From an uncultured Prevotellaceae bacterium (GTDB lineage: Bacteria > Bacteroidota > Bacteroidia > Bacteroidales > Bacteroidaceae): 49,020 bases of DNA. Below, in pieces: positions 19,901 through 27,430 of this stretch (position 1 is its first letter; each line of letters opens with the position of its first letter). The DNA lies in NCBI GenBank assembly GCA_902776195.1, contig CACYPF010000016.1, positions 1 to 49,020 on the forward strand. The letters run 5' to 3'. The notes beneath the pieces are model-generated. The model searched no databases, was not told the origin of the DNA, and was given only the letters and a program-made list of their open reading frames with translations. A program made the position numbers and the translations under genes.

Positions 19901-21294
19901 AAGAGGGATTGGTGAATCAGAAGCAAACGGGCCGCCCCCATTACTATTCGTATATATTAAAAGGTGGAAAAGATACTTGGCATCCCCGCTTCTCGTATTA
20001 TGGTTACCGTTATCTGCAAATAGAGGGTGATATCGACGTGTTGGAAAACATAGCGTCGTGCTTCGTGTATAACTCCGCACCGAAGACGGGTGACTTTGAA
20101 TGTTCCAATCCCCTCTTCAATGACGCTTACCGACTGATTGACCGTGCCATCCGCTCCAACTGGCAGGCTGTATGGACTGACTGCCCTCACCGGGAGAAAC
20201 TGGGATGGCTGGAACAAGACTGGCTGAATGGTGAGGGACTCTTAGCCAATTATGACTGCCGTGCAATGATGGAACAGACCATGCAGAACATCGCTGATGC
20301 GCAATATCCTAATGGTGCCTTGCCTGAGATAGCACCTAACTACGTTATATTCGAGGGCTCTTGGGCTCCTCCGTTCCTGGAGTCTCCCGAATGGGGAGGT
20401 GCTTTCATCGCCTTGCCTTTCCTCTATCAAGCGTTCTATGGTGACGATAAACTCATCACTCGCTATCGTCCGCAGATGAAACGCTATGTGGACTATCTTG
20501 CCACTCAGGACTCTTGCTATATTCTTCGCCAGGGACTGGGCGACTGGTACGATTACGGACCGGGGCGTGCGGGTTTTGCCCAGAACACACCAATGCCACT
20601 GGTATCAACGGCACACTACTATTGGTGGAACCGCCTGATGGGCGAGGCACGTGCAGACAGCATCAAGGCGGCATTCATCAAGGAGTTCTATCATCCTGCT
20701 ACCCACCAGTTTGCGACGGGCAGCCAGTGTGCTCAGGCAATAGCCCTTGAGATGGATCTTGTGCCAGAGGGTGACCGGCAGGCTGTATTGCAACAACTGA
20801 TTAACGACATCCACGCCCATGGCAACCGTCTGACGACTGGTGACGTTGGCAATCGCTATCTTTTCAATGCCCTTATCCATCATGGACAACAGGAACTGCT
20901 CTACAAGATGCTGAACCACTACGACGTACCGGGGTATGGTTATCAGATCAAACTCGGATATACCACGCTGACGGAACAATGGAACCCTGAGTTCGGTGCT
21001 TCGATGAACCATTTCATGATGGGACATCTGAACAACCTGCTCATACCTTATTTCTTAGGTATCTGGCGTGACGGAGAACATATCACCATAGCACCTCATC
21101 CCACAGGTGACCTCACATGGTGTCGTGGACAGATGGACGGCATCAAGGTGGACTGGCACCTGGAGAACGATACTTTCGTGCTGAACGCAGAGATTCCCGC
21201 TCATCGGGAGGCAACGGTCCGACTCCCTTATAGTGGACGGACACACATTGTCAGAGAGGGACAGCATATCATTACCGAACAAATCAAAAAATAA
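16942..21294 (+). CDS. Secreted two-enzyme fusion: DUF5703-like domain plus GH78 alpha-L-rhamnosidase
   Basis: A 1450-residue protein with a signal peptide (MKKNILLSIFLALATLIQG). Residues about 20-690 begin VWTTPSKNASESMPCGGHDIGMNVWVEKGDLLFYI in pattern, matching DUF5703-type proteins, which look like GH95-style beta-sandwich plus (alpha/alpha)6-barrel enzymes. Residues about 700-1450 form a complete GH78 rhamnosidase: substrate-binding jelly roll, VLLGNGFYN, DMGQNLAGF, likely acid E1085 in DCPHREKLGW and likely base E1345 in TTLTEQWNPE. Two full catalytic-size modules in one secreted chain suggest sequential cleavage of one side chain. The activity of the first module is not known to me. A 7-nt repeat (19401-19438) encodes a GH78 loop. 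It lies 5 nt after the esterase gene. Confidence 0.87.
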   Translation: MKKNILLSIFLALATLIQGADYIPKDYVWTTPSKNASESMPCGGHDIGMNVWVEKGDLLFYIAQSGWFDENNTLLKAGRWRLHLDGQPFDGQDFEQRLCLDEGAVYIKGKGVNIRLWVDVYSPVVFAEIVSQQAREATLSYESWRYKDRPVTKAECQQCSYKWVIPKDCMTFADSIRASKSRLTFYHQNRQETVFDFTVSRERLDAIKDQLYNPIGRLKMGGIMQADGFSYTGTTDGRYASTDFRSWNFRRKKMKKSLVTIQLYTGKEPAQSVNATVSKERSSAWWHGYWQRSFIETDCQRPEVRQMVRNYELMRYLLGCNAYGEWPTKFNGGLFTFDPVYVDSTMTFTPDYRKWGGGTMTAQNQRLVYWPMLKSGDYDVLRPQLDTYLRMLPNAIAWSRHHWGHEGACFSEQIENFGLPNPAEYGKHKEGDDWGVEKNKWLEYEWDTALEFGKMYLDMLPWHPDSTLNKYRVLVAEPLRFFVKHYPDLVIYPGSGCETYKMARNPSSTVAALRALKDYLSETGADDSNLPDIPLRVIDGDTCIAPAVSWERIQNTETPQLYPVFPWRIYGLGRPHLDIARNTYQKDPHAIEMRSTKGWKQDNIWAACLGMTNEATRLNTEKLSNGPYRFPAFWDPGFDWAPDHNRGGAGMIGLQEMLLQEDLDHNPILFPAWNHEWNCRFRLHISGQRCVDAEIKDGKITYAIDGVDYSDDLQEPLKAKWIGAITRQDAHLPEGRNYTGAKLKEPAVKEAWKKVDTLSQRSILLRKDFRLKGKVFKATVSIAGLGFYEFSINGKKVGDASFTPLWSDYDKSIFYNTYDVTSHLRPQTSDLRPDTIQVLLGNGFYNEQGLRYAKMKISFGPPTLLFRMHIEYLDGKTEDIVSDDQWQWALPPITFNSIYGGEDYDARLEGATVWHPAVVQEAPKGVLRPQIAQPVKIMERYPVKDTIRKDSVLVLDMGQNLAGFPEITVQGQRGQRLKLTPGETLTKEGLVNQKQTGRPHYYSYILKGGKDTWHPRFSYYGYRYLQIEGDIDVLENIASCFVYNSAPKTGDFECSNPLFNDAYRLIDRAIRSNWQAVWTDCPHREKLGWLEQDWLNGEGLLANYDCRAMMEQTMQNIADAQYPNGALPEIAPNYVIFEGSWAPPFLESPEWGGAFIALPFLYQAFYGDDKLITRYRPQMKRYVDYLATQDSCYILRQGLGDWYDYGPGRAGFAQNTPMPLVSTAHYYWWNRLMGEARADSIKAAFIKEFYHPATHQFATGSQCAQAIALEMDLVPEGDRQAVLQQLINDIHAHGNRLTTGDVGNRYLFNALIHHGQQELLYKMLNHYDVPGYGYQIKLGYTTLTEQWNPEFGASMNHFMMGHLNNLLIPYFLGIWRDGEHITIAPHPTGDLTWCRGQMDGIKVDWHLENDTFVLNAEIPAHREATVRLPYSGRTHIVREGQHIITEQIKK
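19401..19438 (+). repeat. 7-nt tandem repeat (CTTAGAC/CTCAGAC) inside the GH78 module
   Basis: After CACCTCTCAC come CTTAGAC, CTCAGAC, CTCAGAC and CTTAGAC, encoding TSHLRPQTSDLRPD between YDV and IQVLLGNG. CTTAGAC contains TAG; the unit whose phase would make TAG an in-frame stop (19418-19424) has CAG instead. Confidence 0.85.
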
Positions 21295-21301
21295 CGAATA
21301 T

Positions 21302-24160
21302 ATGAATACTTGGAAAGCGAATCTGGAGGAAACAAAGCAACGATACATCAACTGGTGGAACCACAAAGGGATTATTCTGAATATGTGGGAACACTTCCAA
21401 GAAGGTGTGAAACCACATGCGGATATCCCCATGCCACCAGCACCACGGGACTTAAACCAGAAATGGTTTGACCCACAGTGGCGTGCCGACTATCTGGACT
21501 GGTACGTGGCACACTCTTCCTTGATGGCTGATATGCTGCCTGTTGCCAACACACAATTGGGACCGGGTTCCCTTGCCGCTATTCTGGGCGGTGTGTTTGA
21601 GGGAGGAGAGGATACTATCTGGATTCACCCTAACCCTCATTACACAGATGATATCGTCTTTGACCCCAACCACCCGAATTACCTGCTTCACAAGGAACTA
21701 CTCAAGGCATGCAAACAAAAGGCACAAGGACATTACTATGTGGGTATGCCAGACCTGATGGAAGGACTTGATGTCCTCGCTGCCATGAAGGGTACCGATC
21801 AAGTGTTACTCGACACGGTGATGCAACCAGAAGTGCTGGAGCATCAGATGCAACAGATTAACGACATCTATTTCCAAGTATTCGATGAGCTCTACGATAT
21901 TATCCGGGAGGGTGACGAAATGGCATTCTGCTATTTCTCCTCATGGGCTCCCGGCAAGATGTCAAAACTGCAAAGCGACATCTCCACGATGATCAGTGTC
22001 GACGACTACCGCCGCTTCGTACAACCGTTTATCCGTGAGCAATGCCAGAAGATAGATTATACGCTCTATCACCTTGACGGTGTGGGTGCCATGCACCATT
22101 TGGATGCCTTACTGGAAATCAAGGAGCTGAATGCCATCCAATGGACACCCGGTGTAGGCGAGCCACAAGGAGGCAGTCCTAAATGGTATGACCTCTATAA
22201 GAAGATCCTTGCCCATGGCAAGAGTATCATGGCATGCTGGGTAACCCTCGACGAACTGCGTCCCCTACTCGACAACATTGGCGGTGATGGTGTGCATCTG
22301 GAGATGGACTTCCACAATGAACGGGAGGTGGAACAAGCTATGCGCATCATTGAGGAATACCAGAGCCACGATGAGGTTGACGATGAGGTTGCGGAGATTA
22401 TCCGAATCATCGAAACTCCCGTCAACTCTCAACCCTCAACTCTCAACTCTCACCCCTTACCTCTTAACCCCGACAGGATTCTTGTACTCGACGGTGCCAT
22501 GGGTACGATGATACAACAATATCAATTGCGTGAAGAGGATTTCCGTGGGGCACGCTTTGCCAATCACAGCTACGACCTGAAAGGCTGTAATGACGTGCTG
22601 TCACTGACCTGTCCGTTCATCGTTCGTGACATCCATCGCAAATACTTAGAGGCAGGAGCCGATATCATCGAAACCAACACCTTCAACGCCCAGCGTATCT
22701 CTATGGGAGACTTCGGCATGCAGGAATATTGCCGTGAGATGAATCTTGCCGCTGTCAGAATAGCACGTGAGGTGGCGGAGGAGTATTCAACACCAAAGAA
22801 GCCACGGTATGTTGTGGGCAGTATAGGACCGACCAGTCACACGCTCGTAAGTGAAGAGGGAAAAGTGAAGAGGGAAAAATTTGCTACCGCTCTTCGTGAA
22901 GCCTATGCCGAACAGATTCAAGCCCTAAAGGAAGGTGGTGTTAATGCCTTACTGATTGAGACCATCTTTGATGTGGAGAATGCCCGCATCGCCATCGAGA
23001 CTGCCCGGCATATTGCTCCTGACCTTCCTATCATGTTGAGTTTCTCTGTCTCTACCCCCGACGGGCATAATATGATGGGACAGGACATTTGCGAATTTAT
23101 CAATTCTCTCAACTCTCAACGCTCAACTCTCAACGCTATATACTCCATTGGTATCAACTGTCTCTCTGACGTACAACAGATGACCCCACTTATTTGCCAG
23201 CTTGCCCAGTATGGTACGAGAGTAAGTCTCTATCCTAATGCGGGAATACCCGATGCAAAAGGACAATATACCAAGACACCAGAGAGTCTGCTTGCTGACG
23301 TTTGGTCATTATTAGAGAATCACTGTCTGAATATCATCGGTGGCTGCTGTGGCACGACAGATGCCCATATCCGCCAGATGGCACAAGCGGTAGAACCTGT
23401 CAAAGGACTGTACCTTTCTCCACTTATTCCTGGGGGAAGCCCTAGGTCATCTAGTATACCTAGTACTCCTAGTAATACTAGTGTTCCTAGTAATACTAGT
23501 TCTCCCAGTGCCCCTGCCCCATCCTCCCCGGAGGAACGCCTTTATCATGCCATCCTTGAAGGCAAGAGCAATGATGCCGCCACTGCAACACAGGAGGCAA
23601 TTGTTCAGGATATAGCCCCGCAAGACCTTATCAACGGGCAGATGATTCGTGCTATGAGTGAGGTGGGCAGAAGGTTCCAAGACGGTAAGGCATTTGTACC
23701 CCAATTGCTGATGGCAGGACGTGCCATGAAAGCTGCATTGGAAATCCTGAAGCCCATGATGGCAGGTACCGCAAGTACCTCGTTAGGGAAGGTAGTCATT
23801 GGTACTGTCAAAGGTGATCTCCATGACATCGGCAAGAACCTGGTAGCCTCCATGTTGGAGGGATGTGGCTTCGAGGTGGTCAATATCGGTATTGATGTTT
23901 CCGCAGAGACGTTCATCCAAGCTGTCAAGGAGAACCAGCCAGACATCCTTTGCATGAGTGCATTACTCACTACAACGATGGGCTATATGAAAGAAGTCAT
24001 CGATGCCTTAGAGGCAGCTGGCATCCGCAACCAAGTGAAAGTCATGGTTGGTGGTGCCCCCGTCACTCAGGGCTTTGCCGATGAGATAGGTGCCGATGGT
24101 TATAGCGACAATGCAAACTCCGCCGTTACCGTGGCGAAACAATTATTGGGGAAGCTTTAG
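21302..24160 (+). CDS. Corrinoid methyltransferase fusion: UroD-type, homocysteine S-methyltransferase and B12-binding domains
   Basis: I place the start at ATG 21302 (MNTWKANLEETKQR), 7 nt after the GH78 stop; the longer frame needs a GTG inside that gene. The 952-residue product has no signal peptide. Residues about 1-365 form a UroD/CmuA-like methyltransferase with YHLDG where MtaA has a zinc-binding H-x-C. Residues 391-700 are a homocysteine S-methyltransferase (LDGAMGTMIQQYQL) with zinc cysteines C620, C682 and C683 (GGCCGTT). Residues 745-952 are the cobalamin cap and B12-binding domain with H841 in DLHDIGKN. Compared with MetH, the methyl-folate and reactivation domains are absent. Predicted reaction: an unidentified methyl donor to Co(I)-corrinoid to homocysteine, giving methionine. 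Four short repeat tracts lie in it, two of them at domain linkers. Confidence 0.88.
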   Translation: MNTWKANLEETKQRYINWWNHKGIILNMWEHFQEGVKPHADIPMPPAPRDLNQKWFDPQWRADYLDWYVAHSSLMADMLPVANTQLGPGSLAAILGGVFEGGEDTIWIHPNPHYTDDIVFDPNHPNYLLHKELLKACKQKAQGHYYVGMPDLMEGLDVLAAMKGTDQVLLDTVMQPEVLEHQMQQINDIYFQVFDELYDIIREGDEMAFCYFSSWAPGKMSKLQSDISTMISVDDYRRFVQPFIREQCQKIDYTLYHLDGVGAMHHLDALLEIKELNAIQWTPGVGEPQGGSPKWYDLYKKILAHGKSIMACWVTLDELRPLLDNIGGDGVHLEMDFHNEREVEQAMRIIEEYQSHDEVDDEVAEIIRIIETPVNSQPSTLNSHPLPLNPDRILVLDGAMGTMIQQYQLREEDFRGARFANHSYDLKGCNDVLSLTCPFIVRDIHRKYLEAGADIIETNTFNAQRISMGDFGMQEYCREMNLAAVRIAREVAEEYSTPKKPRYVVGSIGPTSHTLVSEEGKVKREKFATALREAYAEQIQALKEGGVNALLIETIFDVENARIAIETARHIAPDLPIMLSFSVSTPDGHNMMGQDICEFINSLNSQRSTLNAIYSIGINCLSDVQQMTPLICQLAQYGTRVSLYPNAGIPDAKGQYTKTPESLLADVWSLLENHCLNIIGGCCGTTDAHIRQMAQAVEPVKGLYLSPLIPGGSPRSSSIPSTPSNTSVPSNTSSPSAPAPSSPEERLYHAILEGKSNDAATATQEAIVQDIAPQDLINGQMIRAMSEVGRRFQDGKAFVPQLLMAGRAMKAALEILKPMMAGTASTSLGKVVIGTVKGDLHDIGKNLVASMLEGCGFEVVNIGIDVSAETFIQAVKENQPDILCMSALLTTTMGYMKEVIDALEAAGIRNQVKVMVGGAPVTQGFADEIGADGYSDNANSAVTVAKQLLGKL
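22424..22470 (+). repeat. 7-nt tandem repeat forming the UroD/homocysteine-MT linker
   Basis: Units AACTCTC, AACCCTC, AACTCTC and AACTCTC, then the decaying ACCCCTT and ACCTCTT, encode VNSQPSTLNSHPLPLNP exactly between the UroD-type domain and RILVLDGAMGT of the homocysteine methyltransferase domain. Confidence 0.9.
22851..22889 (+). repeat. Direct 14-nt repeat plus TTTGCTACCG tail in the methyltransferase gene
   Basis: GTGAAGAGGGAAAA occurs twice in tandem (22851-22864 and 22865-22878) and is followed by ATTTGCTACCG, encoding SEEGKVKREKFAT. The same TTTGCTACCG tail borders GTGAA-type repeats at 33548-33588 and, reversed, at 47852-47886. Confidence 0.8.
23104..23138 (+). repeat. 7-nt tandem repeat inside the homocysteine-MT domain
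   Basis: AACTCTC, AACGCTC, AACTCTC and AACGCTA (23111-23138), preceded by a TTCTCTC-like unit, encode NSLNSQRSTLNA just before the strand IYSIGINC carrying zinc ligand C620. Confidence 0.85.
23442..23513 (+). repeat. 9-nt CTAG array encoding a Pro/Ser/Thr linker
   Basis: CTAG occurs seven times with exact 9-nt spacing, at 23442, 23451, 23460, 23469, 23478, 23487 and 23496, then decays into CCAGTGCCC. The 9-nt unit keeps the frame and encodes a (P/T)-S-x tripeptide repeat that links the homocysteine methyltransferase domain to the B12 cap domain. Confidence 0.95.
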
Positions 24161-24796
24161 TTTCCGCTTGTAACATTGCTTGAAATCACAGAGTCCGCAG
24201 GTGTAATCCAATCTGCGGACTTTTTCTCCTAATCCGATGATGCCACTGACACTTTTGATGGGTACCATCAGGGAGGAGTCCGTAAGATGTACGCCACAGG
24301 TATGCCCTTTAAATAAAGGGAAGAGTAATTGTTGTTGGGAGACATGCCATCCACAATAGCCTGGAGAGAACCGGTTGGTATGCTGCCAACCTAATTTATC
24401 AATATTCTCCTGTAGGGTGACTTCCATCTGGTCCGCACAATGCTCAGCTATAACGGAGCCGAGGGCATCAGCGATATAGACACGTACCATATCACCTTGC
24501 TCTTTGAGTCGCTGCTGATATGCCTCAAACTCTGTTCCACTGGTACACACAAAAAGGGCATAAGCCTCGGAGCCTCGCAATTGACGCTGGATAATCTTAC
24601 CCATGCTGAAGGCTGGTTGCTCCTTCACGACCTGATAACAGAAACGAGGGCGCAACCATGTACGTACATCCTCCATGACAACAGACACCTCTCGCAGGGT
24701 TGCCATGTCAGGTTCTGTACCATGATATCCCATCTGATCGTAGAGATCATGGGGAGTTATTCCTAAATCGTCAAAAGAAAGTGTCTTCTCCGTCAT
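24143..24796 (-). CDS. Stand-alone MetH-type corrinoid reactivation protein
   Basis: A 217-residue cytoplasmic protein resembling the S-adenosylmethionine-binding activation domain of B12-dependent methionine synthase. The RxxPGY signature appears as NRFSPGYCGWH (near residues 142-152), and MVPIKSVSGIIGLG resembles the P-x(3)-VSG segment. Such domains reductively remethylate inactive Co(II)-corrinoid. The C-terminus carries CGLCDFKQCYKRK, a C-x2-C-x4-C cluster that could hold a metal or Fe-S centre. Its last 18 bp overlap the end of the converging corrinoid gene, whose protein lacks exactly this domain, so the two are likely partners. It overlaps the upstream methyltransferase gene by ATGA. 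Confidence 0.85.
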   Translation of the reverse strand: MTEKTLSFDDLGITPHDLYDQMGYHGTEPDMATLREVSVVMEDVRTWLRPRFCYQVVKEQPAFSMGKIIQRQLRGSEAYALFVCTSGTEFEAYQQRLKEQGDMVRVYIADALGSVIAEHCADQMEVTLQENIDKLGWQHTNRFSPGYCGWHVSQQQLLFPLFKGHTCGVHLTDSSLMVPIKSVSGIIGLGEKVRRLDYTCGLCDFKQCYKRKLKLPQ

Positions 24797-25803
24797 GACT
24801 GTTCATTCCATTCCTTGAGCGCACCAAAGAAAGCATCTACATTTGCCTGTGGCGTATGAGGAGGGGTGTCGCATCCACTGGAAAGCACAAAGTTAGGATA
24901 ATCCCTCATCTTCTCCAACAAGTCAATCACTGTCTGGCGCATCAGTTCCGGAGTACCGTCCTTAAAGACTGAGACAGGGTCAATATTCCCCATGGCAAGT
25001 GCGGTGGCAGGAACATCCCGGATAACCTCTTCCATCAGACATTTATTGCCAAAATGATAAGCGGCGGCACCTGTGCTCACCATCGCCTTGGTACAATGCC
25101 CCGTATTGCCGCAGTTATGAAGGATAACCAGGAAATCGTCTGACTGCACCTCATCAACAATATAGCGGACATAGTCGGAAGAGAATGTCTTGCAGTCCTC
25201 ATCAGACAACAAGCCCGCGGCAGGTTCTGCCATCATCACACCCCCTACCCCAGTTCTTTTCAATGCCTGACAGTATTTCTTAATAAACATCGTACATTTA
25301 CTCAATAGCTGATGCGCAGCATCTGGGTTCTCATAAATCAGCATCATCAACTCTGACATATCATAAAGACGACCGGCAAGCGAGTACGGACCGATACATC
25401 CGGCAAAAACAGGACGGTCGGTAATCGCACGTGCCGCAAGAAGGTTTGCCTTCAGATAGGCAGGAATACGTCCTTGGGAAAGAGAAGGTATCTCCAACTT
25501 ATTGATATCTTCCGCATTGGACAGGCAATGACCAACGACCGCAGGCACAGCAATGTCGCTGAAAGCAATCTCTGCACCAAAAGCCTCCGCCTCAGTAGTC
25601 AGGTCCATAATGGTAGCCGCAGCTACCGCAGGATAATGCTTTGTCAAGGTCTGTACCGCTTCATAGTGGACACGTCCGTTACTGACAGCCTGCCGCACGG
25701 TATTACCATTCATCTCTATTCCCGGATGGGTCATGACAGGCAGTGCTGTGACCTCCTTTCGTTGGATGATATCTGTCATCCATTGCCTCATATTCTGCTT
25801 CAT
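24793..25803 (-). CDS. MtaA-like (UroD superfamily) zinc corrinoid methyltransferase
   Basis: A 336-residue cytoplasmic protein of the MtaA/MtbA group. The zinc triad of that group is visible as H229-x-C231 (ILHNCGNTG) and C311 (SSGCDTPPHTP). MtaA-type enzymes move a methyl group between a corrinoid protein and a thiol. I chose ATG 25803 (MKQNMRQWMTDI) because the longer frame begins at TTG 25842 and because AGAAAGG lies a few bases upstream as a ribosome site. It is translationally coupled to the reactivation protein. Bacteria lack the CoM pathway of methanogens, so the thiol acceptor is probably homocysteine or folate-linked. It might instead deliver methyl groups to the corrinoid domain of the 21302 gene. 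Confidence 0.85.
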   Translation of the reverse strand: MKQNMRQWMTDIIQRKEVTALPVMTHPGIEMNGNTVRQAVSNGRVHYEAVQTLTKHYPAVAAATIMDLTTEAEAFGAEIAFSDIAVPAVVGHCLSNAEDINKLEIPSLSQGRIPAYLKANLLAARAITDRPVFAGCIGPYSLAGRLYDMSELMMLIYENPDAAHQLLSKCTMFIKKYCQALKRTGVGGVMMAEPAAGLLSDEDCKTFSSDYVRYIVDEVQSDDFLVILHNCGNTGHCTKAMVSTGAAAYHFGNKCLMEEVIRDVPATALAMGNIDPVSVFKDGTPELMRQTVIDLLEKMRDYPNFVLSSGCDTPPHTPQANVDAFFGALKEWNEQS

Positions 25804-25894
25804 AAGCCTTTCTGATTTTAATAAAGACGATAAAACATTCAATTTGTCACTATCTGTTGTGGTGACATTTCAGGGGTTTTCACGTCTTTAATAT
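25804..25894. promoter_or_regulatory. Divergent intergenic region with TGTCAC/GTGACA dyad
   Basis: This 91-bp gap lies between the MtaA-like gene and the 25895 operon. It holds TGTCAC at 25845-25850 and GTGACA at 25862-25867, a perfect 6-bp dyad with 11-nt spacing that could bind a regulator. I saw no TAnnTTTG promoter match and the gap is too short for a cobalamin riboswitch. Confidence 0.35.
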
Positions 25895-27430
25895 ATGAAA
25901 TATTTACTAACCTCTTTACTTTTTTTATTAGCCACCCATCTATCCCATGCAGGGGAGATTATCGTAAACCCTGGTGAGAGCCTGCATGAGGCTTTACGGA
26001 AGGCACGTGAGTGGCGACGCACCAATGACCCGCAATGTCAGGGTGGTATTACCATTACGCTGAAGGCAGGACGTTATTACATGAACGAACCGTTGTTCAT
26101 CCGTCCTGAAGACAGTGGCACCGAAGATTCACCACTAGTCATTCGTGGTGAGTATAGGTCTGTCATCTGTGGGGATGCCCCTCAACAACACACACAGCTA
26201 TTCCCCCAAGAGGGGATGGAACGGATGATTGACTTCAACACGTCAGACAGGACCATCACTATCCCAACCCCTCCGAAAGAGGTTCTGGAACAATGCGAAG
26301 CCACACTCTCACCTCTCACCTCTCACCTCTCAACCCTTGAGATGGTGGTCCATCAGCGTTGGGCTATTGCCATCCTTCGTATCAAGGACATGAAAGTAAT
26401 AGGCGACAAGACCATTGTCTCTTTTATGGAACCAGAGAGTCGCTTGGAATTTGAGCATCCGTGGCCTCAACCTGTCATTGGAGGAGAACGTGGGAACAGC
26501 TCTTTCCTTTTAAGGAAAACAGAGCAACGTGACGGTATTGAACAGTTAATCATCGTTGATGGAGCAAACTATGTAACCTTCAAGGATTTTAAGATTGAGA
26601 AAACCTGCTGGAACCGTCCGTTGCATAAGGGACATGTTACGCTACAGGGCGGATTCCCACTCATCGACGCCTATAAACTAAAAGAGAAAGAAGGACTGCC
26701 TTGGGACAGTGGACTGGAGAATCAGGCGTGGGTGGAACGCCCCGTCAGTGCTGTCACGGTCAGGAATGCGCATCATGTAGATTTCGACGGTATCCTCTTC
26801 CATCATCTTGCAGCTACTGCCCTTGACTATGTCGACAATGTAAGCGATTGTACTGTAATGAGCTGTGGATTCGAGCACATCGGCGGAACAGCTGTCATGG
26901 CTGGTTCTTTTGCCGAGAGTCCTATGGAGGTACATCGTCCATATACCCATCTTGCCGAACGGTGTAAAAACATCAAGATACACAGCAACAACTTCTTATG
27001 GTGCAGTGAAGAGGACTGGGGTGCTGTCGCCATCGGCTTTGGCTATGTACGCGACTGCACCATCAGCAACAACCTGGTTGCCAATACCAATTACAGCGGT
27101 ATCTGTATCGGCTGGGGATGGACACCTCTTGACACAGGGATGAAGAATAACCATATCATCAATAACAAGGTGAGCGACTATGCCCGACAACTCTATGACG
27201 CAGGAGGTATCTACACCTTGTCTAACCAGCCTGGCTCCAGTATCAGGGATAATGAGATTTCTCAACCCTACCCCGCTCCCTATGCTACCAACTACCGAGG
27301 GTTCTGCATCTACCTCGATGCACGGACTGACGGGTTTACGATAGAAAATAATAAAACTGACGACCGCTTGATACGCCGTGATGAGATAGGCGATAATCAT
27401 CCTGGTCCTAACCTTATATTCAAACAATGA
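25895..27430 (+). CDS. Secreted right-handed parallel beta-helix protein, possible GH141-like enzyme
   Basis: A 511-residue protein with a signal peptide (MKYLLTSLLFLLATHLSHAG). The start EIIVNPGESLHEALRKAREW followed by a GRYYMNEPL strand, and repeated N-N-x-I/V turns (SNNLVANTNYSGICIGWGWT, KNNHIINNKVSDYARQL, GIYTLSNQPGSSIRDNEIS), indicate a right-handed parallel beta-helix. This fold occurs in pectate lyases, GH28, GH120 and GH141. The YSGICIGWGW segment reminds me of GH141-type proteins, a family with an alpha-L-fucosidase from the rhamnogalacturonan II system, but this is a weak assignment. It overlaps the GH31 gene by ATGA. A 7-nt repeat lies at 26306-26333. Confidence 0.75.
   Translation: MKYLLTSLLFLLATHLSHAGEIIVNPGESLHEALRKAREWRRTNDPQCQGGITITLKAGRYYMNEPLFIRPEDSGTEDSPLVIRGEYRSVICGDAPQQHTQLFPQEGMERMIDFNTSDRTITIPTPPKEVLEQCEATLSPLTSHLSTLEMVVHQRWAIAILRIKDMKVIGDKTIVSFMEPESRLEFEHPWPQPVIGGERGNSSFLLRKTEQRDGIEQLIIVDGANYVTFKDFKIEKTCWNRPLHKGHVTLQGGFPLIDAYKLKEKEGLPWDSGLENQAWVERPVSAVTVRNAHHVDFDGILFHHLAATALDYVDNVSDCTVMSCGFEHIGGTAVMAGSFAESPMEVHRPYTHLAERCKNIKIHSNNFLWCSEEDWGAVAIGFGYVRDCTISNNLVANTNYSGICIGWGWTPLDTGMKNNHIINNKVSDYARQLYDAGGIYTLSNQPGSSIRDNEISQPYPAPYATNYRGFCIYLDARTDGFTIENNKTDDRLIRRDEIGDNHPGPNLIFKQ
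26306..26333 (+). repeat. Four 7-nt units (CTCTCAC) in the beta-helix gene
   Basis: CTCTCAC at 26306, 26313 and 26320, then CTCTCAA at 26327, encode [10 protein letters not shown] between KEVLEQCEAT and LEMVVHQRW. This is the cleanest CTCTCAC array in the window. Confidence 0.92.

Noticed and set aside
21233-21301. Longer start for the corrinoid fusion gene
   Set aside because: The first codon is GTG inside the GH78 gene and the extra 23 residues are low-complexity; the ATG at 21302 gives the expected UroD N-terminus.
21302-24160. Annotation as metH (complete methionine synthase)
   Set aside because: The methyl-folate domain and the activation domain are absent and an unrelated UroD-type domain is present.
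25804-25842. Longer start for the MtaA-like gene
   Set aside because: It would use TTG and extend into the divergent promoter region; ATG 25803 has a ribosome site nearby.
25804-25894. Cobalamin riboswitch upstream of the methyltransferase genes
   Set aside because: The gap is only 91 bp and has no B12-box-like sequence; none of the other gaps near these genes is long enough.
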